Below are positions 56,102-64,000 of a stretch of 64,000 bases of DNA, piece by piece. The number at the start of each line of letters is the position of its first letter. The stretch's first letter is position 1. The position numbers were made by a program, and so were the translations under genes. The stretch is from the NCBI GenBank assembly GCA_016285515.1, contig JAEEQW010000007.1:78375-142374 (forward strand), read 5' to 3'. The DNA comes from Bacteroidales bacterium (lineage in GTDB: Bacteria; Bacteroidota; Bacteroidia; Bacteroidales; BM520). The notes beneath the pieces were generated by a model. That model ran no database searches, had not been told where the DNA came from, and saw nothing but the letters and a program-made list of their open reading frames with translations.

Positions 56102-58492
56102 ATGAACCGTTTCAAAGATACGCTCATCAAAATCCTCTCTCTTGGCATTGGCCTCGCCATTGGCATCGTACTCATTGCCAAGGTGTGCTTCGAATTGTCA
56201 TACGATAGTTTCTACAAGGATGTGGACCGCATTTTTCTCATCAAGGCAGAGACTGTCCAGGGTGACCGACAATATGACGGTGACCGAATCAGTGGCGGAG
56301 TGGCTTTAGGCTTCCAAGCCGAGGTGCCTGGCGTGGAGAGTGCAACTCGTTACGTGGATAGAAGTAGTATGACAAACAAATATCTTGACGAAAATGGCAA
56401 TGTCATATTCGAAGGGAATTCCATCATTGCCGACACATGTTTTTTCAAGGTGTTTCCGCTTCCCATACTTGCCGGCGACCCTGTTAGAGCGTTAAGCAGC
56501 AAGCAAAGCGTTGCCGTCTCACGCTCTTTTGCTGAAAATCTGGGGGGCGTCAATGAATGTATTGGCAGGGTGGTCGGTGTAGAGAACGATGAGGATGTGT
56601 ATGTCATTGAAGCTGTGTTCGATGACTTCCCAGCCAACAGCACAATTTCATTCGATGTGGCATATTCGATGGAATGGCGAAACAAGGCAAGTTCCGAGAA
56701 CTGGGTGTTTAACGACATGTACACGGGCTATGTCATGCTTAAGAAAGGAGTCGATCCCCATTCACTTGATGAGGCCATTCAAAAGATGCAGGCCACGCAT
56801 CAGGACCTGGAGAAACTGAAATCAGAACGAGGCTATGAGGTGCGCTATCATCTGGTGCCGTTCAACAAACTGCATACTTCCGACCCCGATGTGCGTAGCA
56901 AGGTGGTCATCTTTACGGCGGTGGCTTTCCTGCTGCTGTTCATCAGTTTGATGAATTACATCCTTGTGGTGCTATCGTCGATGGTGAAACGCTCCAAGGA
57001 AATCGGCATCCGGAAGTGTTATGGCGCGGGCGGTCGTGAGATTTACGGCATGCTCATCAAGGAAGCCATCGTGCATATCGGGTTTGCCTTGGTGTTGGCT
57101 GTGCTGCTGATTATTGCTGGCAACAACCTTGTTTACAACTTGTTAGGTACTTCGTTTACGACTACCCTCATCGGGCCGAGCATCAAGACGCTGGTAGCAG
57201 TCATCGTGTTCATTTTTACCCTTTCGGTGATTGTCCCAGGGTTGCTCTACACGAGGGTTCCCGTTTGGCAGGCCATCCGCAACTTCACCTTGAACATGCG
57301 TCGTTGGAAACTCTTCCTACTGAGCCTTCAGGTAGCGGTGAATGTGTTCATCGTGGCGATGCTACTCGTCGTGACGGGGCAATACGAGTATCTGGCCAAC
57401 GAGGATTTGGGCTACAATTACAAAAACCTGTATTACATTGATGTGCGGACGGTAAAAATGCGCGACTTGGTGGTGAACAAGCTGAATGCCTTGCCCGAAG
57501 TGGAGGGTGTGGAGGCTTGCGCCATCTTGCCCTACCAGTTTGCCGAGGGCAATGTGGTGCAAAAAATGCCGGAAAGGACCACTTTGGTGCTGCTAGCTGA
57601 TGGTTATTGCGTCACAGATGGTTTCTATGACTTGATGGAAATACCATTTATCGCAGGCAGTTATCCTGTTGACTCGTCGCAGGTGGCAGTCAGCGAGAGC
57701 CTGATTGAGAAGATGATGGAACATGAGGATTGGAACGACGGCGCGGTGGGAAAGCAAATTTTTATCTCTGACCATAGTTATTTTCGAGTTGGCAACAGTT
57801 TGTTTATCGAGCCGCTGACCATTTCGGGCGTTTATCGCAACATCCGTGTGGGCAGTGCCTTAGACCCGAACCTGAAGCCGAGTTGCTATTTCCATGGCGA
57901 TTTATACAGCGGAACCAATTTCGATGGCGTCTATTTCGGCAAAACCAGTGTGCATCCCATGCGTTATCTGTTAGTCAAGGTGCGTCATGCTGACAAGAAG
58001 ACGAAGGAACATATTCAGGCTGTAATCAATGAGGTGTCGGAAGGGTTGGAGCTGGAAGTGAAATCCTACGCCGCCGAGGTGCGTGCCCAATATGCCGACA
58101 ACCGCAAGATGCGCAACACCATCTTGGTCGGAGCCTTGTTCGCCCTGCTCATCTCGCTCATCGGCCTGATAGGCTATGTCAGCGACGAGGCCAACCGCCG
58201 CAGTAAGGAGATTGCCTTGCGCAAAGTACATGGCGCCGTGTCAGGCGAAATCGTCAGGATGTTTGTCGGCGAGGTGCTGAAATTGTCGCTGGTGGCGGCT
58301 GTCGTAGGTGCTGTGGGTGCCTTCTTCGTCGCCCGCAAGTGGATAGAGCGGTTCGCCTTCCGCATCAACCTATCGCCTTGGTATTTCATCTGTGCCGCTG
58401 TCATTGTGTTGCTCATTGTCGGCTTCGTGATTGGCCTCAGCAGCTGGCGCATCGCCCGCGCGAACCCCGTAAAATCATTACAAAATGAATAA
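56102..58492 (+). CDS. FtsX/MacB-type ABC permease 2 of the export operon
   Basis: A 796-residue permease with the same two-half layout: N-terminal helix in LSLGIGLAIGIVLIAKV (about 13-30), periplasmic domain, first FtsX block (about 275-405, with VVLSSMVKRSKEIGIRKCYGAG), second periplasmic domain, second FtsX block (about 670-790, with DEANRRSKEIALRKVHGAVSG). A 37-residue stretch starting near residue 9 is identical to permease 3, though the remaining periplasmic parts diverge, so the two are tandem paralogues. It follows permease 1 by 25 bases and precedes the ATPase by 42. Confidence 0.88.
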   Translation: MNRFKDTLIKILSLGIGLAIGIVLIAKVCFELSYDSFYKDVDRIFLIKAETVQGDRQYDGDRISGGVALGFQAEVPGVESATRYVDRSSMTNKYLDENGNVIFEGNSIIADTCFFKVFPLPILAGDPVRALSSKQSVAVSRSFAENLGGVNECIGRVVGVENDEDVYVIEAVFDDFPANSTISFDVAYSMEWRNKASSENWVFNDMYTGYVMLKKGVDPHSLDEAIQKMQATHQDLEKLKSERGYEVRYHLVPFNKLHTSDPDVRSKVVIFTAVAFLLLFISLMNYILVVLSSMVKRSKEIGIRKCYGAGGREIYGMLIKEAIVHIGFALVLAVLLIIAGNNLVYNLLGTSFTTTLIGPSIKTLVAVIVFIFTLSVIVPGLLYTRVPVWQAIRNFTLNMRRWKLFLLSLQVAVNVFIVAMLLVVTGQYEYLANEDLGYNYKNLYYIDVRTVKMRDLVVNKLNALPEVEGVEACAILPYQFAEGNVVQKMPERTTLVLLADGYCVTDGFYDLMEIPFIAGSYPVDSSQVAVSESLIEKMMEHEDWNDGAVGKQIFISDHSYFRVGNSLFIEPLTISGVYRNIRVGSALDPNLKPSCYFHGDLYSGTNFDGVYFGKTSVHPMRYLLVKVRHADKKTKEHIQAVINEVSEGLELEVKSYAAEVRAQYADNRKMRNTILVGALFALLISLIGLIGYVSDEANRRSKEIALRKVHGAVSGEIVRMFVGEVLKLSLVAAVVGAVGAFFVARKWIERFAFRINLSPWYFICAAVIVLLIVGFVIGLSSWRIARANPVKSLQNE

Positions 58493-58534
58493 CAAATCAA
58501 CAAAAAATAAGTTTAACAATTAAATTCTAAAACA

Positions 58535-59215
58535 ATGATTAAAGTAGAAAATCTCGTGAAGATCTTTCGTACGGAAGACATCGAAACCCTCGCATTGAAT
58601 GGCGTTTCGTTCGAAATCAATGAAGGCGAGTTTGTCGCCATCATGGGCCCCTCGGGCTGCGGCAAGTCAACCCTACTCAACATCCTCGGCCTTCTCGACA
58701 ACCCCACCTCGGGCAACTACGAACTGCTCGGACAGCAGGTCGGCAACCTCAAGGAGAAAGACCGCACTCAGTTCCGCAAGGGCAACATCGGCTTCGTGTT
58801 CCAGAGTTTCAACCTAATAGATGAATTGAATGTGTATGAGAACATCGAACTCCCGCTGCGCTACATGAATATCCCCGCTACCGAGCGCAAGCAACGTGTT
58901 ACATCCATCATGGAGCGCATGTCCATCAAGCACCGTAAGGACCATTTCCCGCAACAGCTGTCGGGCGGTCAGCAGCAGCGTGTGGCTATCGCCCGCGCCG
59001 TGGTAGCCAACCCGAAACTCATCCTCGCCGACGAGCCGACAGGTAACTTGGATTCAAAGAACGGCAAGGAGGTGATGGACCTGCTCACCGACCTCCACAA
59101 GGAAGGCACCACCATCGTCATGGTGACCCACTCCCAGCGCGACTCCGGCTATGCCGACCGCATCATCAACCTCTTCGACGGTAAGATTGTGGAAGAAGTC
59201 TTGTCGCAATTATGA
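58535..59215 (+). CDS. ABC transporter ATP-binding protein, MacB/LolD type
   Basis: A 226-residue nucleotide-binding subunit. Walker A is GPSGCGKST (about 38-46), the Q-loop is FVFQSFN, the signature LSGGQQQRVAIARA, Walker B LILADEPTGNLD and the H-loop MVTHSQRD. This is the LolD/MacB/FtsE subgroup whose partners are FtsX-type permeases. It is the only ATPase in the operon within the window, so it probably energises all four permeases as a homodimer. Hairpin-forming sequence lies right after its stop (59,221-59,264). Confidence 0.95.
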   Translation: MIKVENLVKIFRTEDIETLALNGVSFEINEGEFVAIMGPSGCGKSTLLNILGLLDNPTSGNYELLGQQVGNLKEKDRTQFRKGNIGFVFQSFNLIDELNVYENIELPLRYMNIPATERKQRVTSIMERMSIKHRKDHFPQQLSGGQQQRVAIARAVVANPKLILADEPTGNLDSKNGKEVMDLLTDLHKEGTTIVMVTHSQRDSGYADRIINLFDGKIVEEVLSQL

Positions 59216-59220
59216 TTCTC

Positions 59221-59264
59221 GTAGGCACGCAACCGTCGGAGCTGACACATTCGATGCGTCCTAC
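59221..59264 (+). repeat. Inverted repeat between the ATPase and permease 3
   Basis: GTAGGCACGCA (59221-59231) pairs with TGCGTCCTAC (59255-59264) with one bulged C, around a 23-base loop. It lies in the 82-base gap after the ATPase gene, the longest gap up to permease 3. Confidence 0.6.
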
Positions 59265-59297
59265 ACCCCCCAAAAAAATTAACAAACAACCGGTAAA

Positions 59298-61658
59298 ATG
59301 AACAAAATTTCAGACAAACTCATAAAAATCCTCTCCCTCGGAATAGGTCTCGCCATCGGCATCGTGCTGATTGCCAAGGTGTGCTTCGAATTGTCGTACG
59401 ACAGTTTCTACAAGGATGTGGACCGGATCTATTGCATCACGGAGAACATCATCTTCCAGGAAGGCGGCGACCCCGATGACTTCTGGGGCACTTCGGGTGC
59501 TGTGGCGCCGGGCTTCAAGGCAGAGGTACCAGGTGTGGAGGCCGCCACGCGTTATTCCAACCTGATTTCCGGAGCACAAATCTATGATGAAAAAGACAAC
59601 CTTCTCTCGGGTGAGTGCCTTGTTGTGGACAGCAGTTTCTTCGACTTCTTCGGTCGGGAATTTCTTGCGGGCGACCCTATGCAGGCCTTGCAACAATACA
59701 ATGGCGACATTGCCGTCAGCCGTAGTTTCGCGGAGAAGTTGGGCGGCGTGAACGAGGCCATAGGCAAGCAAATCTATACCGAAGTGTGGGGGCCGAATGT
59801 AAAACTGACTGTGGTTGGCGTGTTTGAGGATTTCCCGAAAAACGGTAGCATCCAATGTGACATCGTGACGACCATCGCCGCTTTGGGAGAGTGGAGCAAC
59901 AACAATTGGCTTGGCAACGACCGCTATCGCGGCTATGTCAAGTTGGCACCCAATGTCGATCCCAATGACTTGAAGGACGCTATCCGCAAGATGCAGGAGG
60001 CGCATCAGCCCTTGGAGGAGTTGGAGCGCGACGGCTCAAAGATTTGGTACACGCTCACGCCTTTTGCCACTTTCCACCGTCACAATCAATCGGTCAAAAA
60101 CGCCATGATGATTCTCTCGGTGGTGGCTATTCTGTTGCTCTTGGTTTCGGTGCTCAACTACCTGCTGATGGCCGTCTCCGATGTGGTGCGTCGCTCGAAG
60201 GAAATGGGGGTCAGGAAATGCTATGGGGCGGGCTCGGGAAGCATCTACTGGATGCTCATCAAGGAAACGGCCTTGAACCTGATAGCGGCGTTGGCCGTGG
60301 CCGCCTTGCTGATATGGGCTTTCAACGGGGTCATTGAGTCGCTGTTGGGCTTGCCCGTCCAGCAACTTATGGTGCCGCAGACAATATGGACACTTGTTGC
60401 CATCATTGTCTTCATTTTCCTCGTCTCGGCAATCATCCCCGCGATGATGTTCGTCAGGATTCCCGTGTCGACGGCTTTCAGCGGCTACAAGGAAAGCAAA
60501 CGCCGTTGGAAACTCTCGCTGCTGATGGTGCAAATCGGCATCAATGCCATCCTGTTGCCTATGGTCATCGTGGCCGACAGGCAATACAACACCGCACTGA
60601 ACGCCGATATGGGCTACGAATACAAGCAGTTGCTGTATTCACACTTGAAAGGCGCTGACAAGGCCAGTCTGGCGCTGATTGTCGAGAAACTAAGGCAGAT
60701 TCCCGATGTGGAGGCGGCTGAACTGACCTATTGCATCCCGTTGAACACCTCATCGGGAAACAACATCATGCTGCCCGACAATCCATCTAAGTATTTGATG
60801 GCCGTGTGCGACCAATACGGTGCCACGGAGGGCTTCTTCGACATCATGGGCTTCCGTTTGACGGAGGGCAGGGCACCCTCGAAGCCAAAGGATGTGGCCG
60901 TGAGCCGCAGCTTCGTGGAGGAGATGAACCTTTATGCCGACTGGAGTGACGGCGCGGTGGGCAAGGACATCCTGATTTCGGAACACAGCGACGACGATGA
61001 CGATGTCTATACCATTTGCGGTGTGTATGAAGATTATATCCTTGGCTCTATGATGGGCGGGGACCACAGGGCAAGCATCCGCTTTTGCTGGGACGTGAAT
61101 AATGACGACCCTTATCAAGTCTTTAAGACTCTGGTGGTGAAGGTGCGGGATGTCAACCCCGAGGCCATCGCCAAGGTGAAGTCGGTCATCGAGGAGTTTT
61201 TGCCTGACCGGAAGAATGTCGAGGTGCAGTCGTACACCGAGGCGGTTAAGCAAGAGTACGGGTATTTGTCCCAGATGCGACGAACATTCACCATTGGCGC
61301 GCTGTTCGCCTTGGCCATCGCCTTGATGGGTCTGATTGGCTTTGTGCGCGACGAGTCGAACCGCCGCAGCAAGGAAGTCGCCATCCGCAAAGTGAACGGT
61401 GCCGTGTCGGGCGAGATCATCAGAATGTTCCTGATGGATGTGCTGAAACTGGCTTTGATTGCGGCCTTGCTTGGCGTGGCGATTGCCTATTTCCTCGCCG
61501 ACAAATGGTTGGAGTTGTTCGCCATGCGCATCGGCCTCTCGCCTACTTATTTCATCATTGGAGCAATTGCGGTGCTTCTCGTAGTGATGGTTGTAGTTGT
61601 TATGAGCAGCAATCGTGTGGCGCGGATGAATCCTGTAAAGTCGCTGAAGAACAATTAG
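59298..61658 (+). CDS. FtsX/MacB-type ABC permease 3 of the export operon
   Basis: A 786-residue paralogue of permease 2 with the same domain order. The N-terminal helix region is identical over 37 residues, the first FtsX block carries VVRRSKEMGVRKCYGAGSG and the second DESNRRSKEVAIRKVNGAVSG. Periplasmic parts differ strongly from permease 2, which suggests different clients or heteromeric assembly with it. It lies 82 bases after the ATPase gene. A small opposite-strand gene overlaps its last four bases. Confidence 0.88.
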   Translation: MNKISDKLIKILSLGIGLAIGIVLIAKVCFELSYDSFYKDVDRIYCITENIIFQEGGDPDDFWGTSGAVAPGFKAEVPGVEAATRYSNLISGAQIYDEKDNLLSGECLVVDSSFFDFFGREFLAGDPMQALQQYNGDIAVSRSFAEKLGGVNEAIGKQIYTEVWGPNVKLTVVGVFEDFPKNGSIQCDIVTTIAALGEWSNNNWLGNDRYRGYVKLAPNVDPNDLKDAIRKMQEAHQPLEELERDGSKIWYTLTPFATFHRHNQSVKNAMMILSVVAILLLLVSVLNYLLMAVSDVVRRSKEMGVRKCYGAGSGSIYWMLIKETALNLIAALAVAALLIWAFNGVIESLLGLPVQQLMVPQTIWTLVAIIVFIFLVSAIIPAMMFVRIPVSTAFSGYKESKRRWKLSLLMVQIGINAILLPMVIVADRQYNTALNADMGYEYKQLLYSHLKGADKASLALIVEKLRQIPDVEAAELTYCIPLNTSSGNNIMLPDNPSKYLMAVCDQYGATEGFFDIMGFRLTEGRAPSKPKDVAVSRSFVEEMNLYADWSDGAVGKDILISEHSDDDDDVYTICGVYEDYILGSMMGGDHRASIRFCWDVNNDDPYQVFKTLVVKVRDVNPEAIAKVKSVIEEFLPDRKNVEVQSYTEAVKQEYGYLSQMRRTFTIGALFALAIALMGLIGFVRDESNRRSKEVAIRKVNGAVSGEIIRMFLMDVLKLALIAALLGVAIAYFLADKWLELFAMRIGLSPTYFIIGAIAVLLVVMVVVVMSSNRVARMNPVKSLKNN

Positions 61659-61888
61659 TTTATGCTGGCAAAATGGTCAAGATAATGATTGAGAGATGTG
61701 AGTTCAGTCAAATTGGAGGCGAGGAACGCTGCACAGTAAAGTTCTCTGAAACGGCAGATTTGCTTGCGGACACTTTCGTCTTCAACGTCACGGCTGCGGT
61801 TACCCTGCCAAGCACGAATGTTTAACAGAGTATTGGCCGCCAATTCTTTAAGTTGTTCTCTTGATATTTTCTCTTGAAGAATTTGCAT
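61655..61888 (-). CDS. Small hypothetical protein, antisense within the export operon
   Basis: A 77-residue predicted cytoplasmic protein, mostly helical and charged (begins QILQEKISREQLKELAANTL), with two Cys and no signal or membrane segment. I do not recognise a family. Support for a real gene: an ATG at 61,888, a promoter-like TACTTTTGC just upstream (61,903-61,911), and it fills most of a 300-base gap between permeases 3 and 4 in an otherwise tightly packed operon. Against: short, no database support available, and opposite orientation to every neighbour. It overlaps the end of permease 3 by four bases. Confidence 0.4.
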   Translation of the reverse strand: MQILQEKISREQLKELAANTLLNIRAWQGNRSRDVEDESVRKQICRFRELYCAAFLASNLTELTSLNHYLDHFASIN

Positions 61889-61902
61889 ATTCAAATGTAT
61901 TT

Positions 61903-61911
61903 GCAAAAGTA
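61903..61911 (-). promoter_or_regulatory. Promoter element of the small antisense gene
   Basis: Minus-strand TACTTTTGC, 14 bases before the ATG. A TTG lies 25 bases upstream, longer than usual spacing. Confidence 0.35.
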
Positions 61912-61958
61912 AGAAAAAAACTGAAAAACTAAATTACAACCAAAAAACAAATAGTATC

Positions 61959-64000
61959 ATGGCACGCTTATTTAAAAAAGGCAAAACCGCTTTTGCATCA
62001 TCGGTTTTGAACGTATTGGGCTTGACGGCAGCCTTCGCCGCGCTCTACATCATCCTTGTGCAGGTACACCATGACCTCACCTACAACAAGGGACTTAAGG
62101 ACAGTGACAGGATTTATGTCCTTACCATGCCAGACCGGTTTACCAATAATGTCTATTCGACCTATGTCAATCGTCCGATGTCGGAAGCCATTATCGACGC
62201 TGTCCCAAGCGTTGAGGCAGGTGGCTGCGCTGCCAATTTAGGGAGCAACGAGGTCTCCGTACGATCGGGCGAAGGACAGTCGTCGGTCGAATTGAGGGTC
62301 ACCAGTTTCTCCAAGCCCGCCATCGACGTGTTCGGATTTGAGCTTGTGGCCGGCAGCTTGGACAATTGGATTAGTAATAAGGATGCGGTTATGTCCGAGT
62401 CGGCGGCAAAACGCTTGGGGGTGCAGGTGGGCGACCATTTCCAATATGGCTACTGGAATTGGACAGATGTCACGGTAGTGGCCATCTACAAGGATATGCC
62501 CGTCAACAGCGACCTTTCCTCCATCGACTTTATTCTGAATCTCGGCGATGTGGGTATGGACGATTGGAGCCAATGGGGCTGGAATTATTTCATAAAACTC
62601 GCAAAAGGCACTGACCCAAAAGAGTTCGAGGAGATTGCACATAAAGTCGCTTTTGACCTATTTATGAAAGCATTCGACATTGACGACAGCAATATGACCG
62701 AAGAAAAAGCAGCGGATATTGAGGAATATAAAAAAATGATGTCGCCTCATCTTATGTTGTTGACCGACAACTATTTTGCCGAAAATGTCGGGCATCCAGG
62801 CAAGTCGGGTGACCGTACCACGACCATCACCCTGCTCGTCATCGCCATTTTCGTGATGCTCATCGCCTTCATCAACTACATCAACTTTTTCTTCGCCATG
62901 GTGCCGCTGCGCCTAAAGAGCATCAACACCCGCAAGATATTGGGCAGCAGTCGTTTCCAGTTGGTAATGTCATCGGTAGGCGAGTCGGTGCTGATGGTGG
63001 TCATTGCCTTGGGTCTGGCGGCGGCTGTGGTTACACTGTTCAGGCAATCCACCTTGGCTGCGCTGATTGACACTCCGTTGAATTTCGACAAAAACATGGG
63101 TATTGTGGCTTTGACCATCGGTTTGGCACTGCTCATCTCGGTGCTGGCCAGCCTTTATCCGGCCTTGTTCTCAACTTCGATCAATCCTGCCTTCGCCTTG
63201 AAGGGCACACTTGGCACTACTCAAAAAGGCAAGGCATTCCGCATCGGCTTGATTGGTTTGCAGTTCACTGTTTCCATCGTGTTGATTATCTGCGCTATAT
63301 TTGTCCATCAGCAACGCAGTTTCATGATGGAGCACGATTTAGGCTTCAATCAGGAATACCTGCTTCAGTCGCATGTGACATGGGATCTTGCCAACAACCG
63401 TGAAACTGTCGAGAGTCGGCTGAAATCCGATGCTGCCATTAAGGACATTGCCTGGGGCGATGGCCCGTTTGTGGCCAACAACCGCCATATGGCATGGAAT
63501 CGTCCGTTCAAAGATGGAGATGTATCATGGCAGGTCTATCCCGTCTCGTGGAACTTCCTGCGTTTCATGGGCATCGACATCGTGGAAGGTCGCGACTTTA
63601 CTCCCGCCGACGAACAATCGGAAAACGGAGTCTATATCATCAACGAGACGGCGCAGAAAACGTACGGCATCACCACTGAAGACGAAATCAAGGGCCATAA
63701 GGACGGCATGGCCGAGATTGCGGGTGTTTGCAAGGATTTCAATTTCTCTCCTTTACGCGAAAAGATTGAGCCTTTCGCTTTCTATGTGTATGGCAAGGAT
63801 CCGTGGAGTCCGTGCATGAGGCTGTTCATCCGTACTGAAGCTGGTGTTGACACGCAAGCGTTGATGGACCGTACCATTAAAACCATCAACGACCTTGATC
63901 CAACGCTGGGCGATGGTTTCTCGGTTTGGATGAGGCCGTTTGAACAAGCCATTGAGAACCAATACAAAAAGGAGCAAAATCTCTCGAAATTGGTCACTTT
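61959..64000 (+). CDS. FtsX/MacB-type ABC permease 4, 3' end outside window
   Basis: An open frame from ATG 61,959 to the window edge, 680 residues so far and lacking the C-terminal FtsX block expected by comparison with the 780-800 residue paralogues. It begins ARLFKKGKTAFASSVLNVLG, with the first helix about 13-33, then a periplasmic domain and an FtsX block (about 290-410) including INFFFAMVPLRLKSINTRKILG. A helix near residue 430 starts the second half. It is closer in plan to permease 1 than to 2 and 3. The 300-base gap before it contains a small opposite-strand gene, so it may be transcribed separately or by read-through. Confidence 0.87.
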   Translation, partial: MARLFKKGKTAFASSVLNVLGLTAAFAALYIILVQVHHDLTYNKGLKDSDRIYVLTMPDRFTNNVYSTYVNRPMSEAIIDAVPSVEAGGCAANLGSNEVSVRSGEGQSSVELRVTSFSKPAIDVFGFELVAGSLDNWISNKDAVMSESAAKRLGVQVGDHFQYGYWNWTDVTVVAIYKDMPVNSDLSSIDFILNLGDVGMDDWSQWGWNYFIKLAKGTDPKEFEEIAHKVAFDLFMKAFDIDDSNMTEEKAADIEEYKKMMSPHLMLLTDNYFAENVGHPGKSGDRTTTITLLVIAIFVMLIAFINYINFFFAMVPLRLKSINTRKILGSSRFQLVMSSVGESVLMVVIALGLAAAVVTLFRQSTLAALIDTPLNFDKNMGIVALTIGLALLISVLASLYPALFSTSINPAFALKGTLGTTQKGKAFRIGLIGLQFTVSIVLIICAIFVHQQRSFMMEHDLGFNQEYLLQSHVTWDLANNRETVESRLKSDAAIKDIAWGDGPFVANNRHMAWNRPFKDGDVSWQVYPVSWNFLRFMGIDIVEGRDFTPADEQSENGVYIINETAQKTYGITTEDEIKGHKDGMAEIAGVCKDFNFSPLREKIEPFAFYVYGKDPWSPCMRLFIRTEAGVDTQALMDRTIKTINDLDPTLGDGFSVWMRPFEQAIENQYKKEQNLSKLVT

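Noticed and set aside
55177..56181. A 334-codon minus-strand frame opposite permease 1
   Set aside because: Antisense of a conserved FtsX permease in G+C-rich DNA, where long chance frames are common; His/Asp-rich sequence has no domain features.

Overview
The window is a chromosomal segment of a Bacteroidota bacterium, most likely order Bacteroidales. Three things point there. The protein set is typical (GWxTD protein, Bacteroidota-type MacB/FtsX permease array, VWA membrane protein, AmmeMemoRadiSam proteins, free methionine-(R)-sulfoxide reductase). Many intergenic spaces carry the Bacteroidota sigma-factor element TAnnTTTGC, often with TTG about 20 bases upstream. Shine-Dalgarno sequences are mostly absent. 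I cannot place it to genus from sequence alone. No IS element, integrase, rRNA operon or CRISPR array was seen. One tRNA gene (Ser, anticodon UGA) is present.

Bases 1-50,800 are ordinary core genome with genes on both strands in short operons. Left to right: the 3' end of a ZIP metal transporter; a tandem-duplicated acid phosphatase with msrC; a queuosine-precursor transporter preceded by a possible preQ1-like RNA; a PAP2 phosphatase; the radical-SAM partner of the AmmeMemoRadiSam set; a stomatin-like protein with a ThrE-type exporter; gap; an FKBP lipoprotein; lepA-glycosyltransferase-hisS-SNF transporter; an LptF/G permease with a glycosyltransferase; fabF-fabG-VWA protein; a TerB/DnaJ protein; aroQ; a Memo-AMMECR1 fusion; cstA; tRNA-Ser; GWxTD protein with a GT2; Dpm1-like GT, dihydroorotase and a MORN lipoprotein; glyA; a PrsW-like protease and a DivIC/FtsB-like protein; an AI-2E-family permease, RlmL-like methyltransferase and priA; a polyprenyl synthase; a degenerate Fur-family regulator with purA and an ABC-F ATPase; a 1076-residue fused flavo/iron-sulfur oxidoreductase; UDP-glucose dehydrogenase; and thpR-queF-queC.

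Bases 51,001-64,000 are different. They hold one large co-directional export operon that is visibly richer in G+C than the rest: TolC-like outer-membrane protein, HlyD/MacA-like adaptor, two long FtsX/MacB-type permeases, one ABC ATPase, a third permease and, after a 300-base gap with a small antisense gene, a fourth permease cut by the window edge. Its 5' region has a near-consensus sigma-54 element (GG-N10-GT) and, about 90-110 bases upstream of the expected transcription start, two 17-base palindromes with the shared form TGTAAA-N5-TTTACA, spaced 21 bases centre to centre. This is the classic layout of an enhancer-activated promoter.

The best candidates for something new are this sigma-54-type multi-permease operon with its palindromic insertion inside tolC, the single-chain fusion of HcnA/HcnB/ferredoxin/BFD/HcnC-like modules at 44,352-47,582, and the pseudoknot-like leader in front of the queuosine-precursor transporter.
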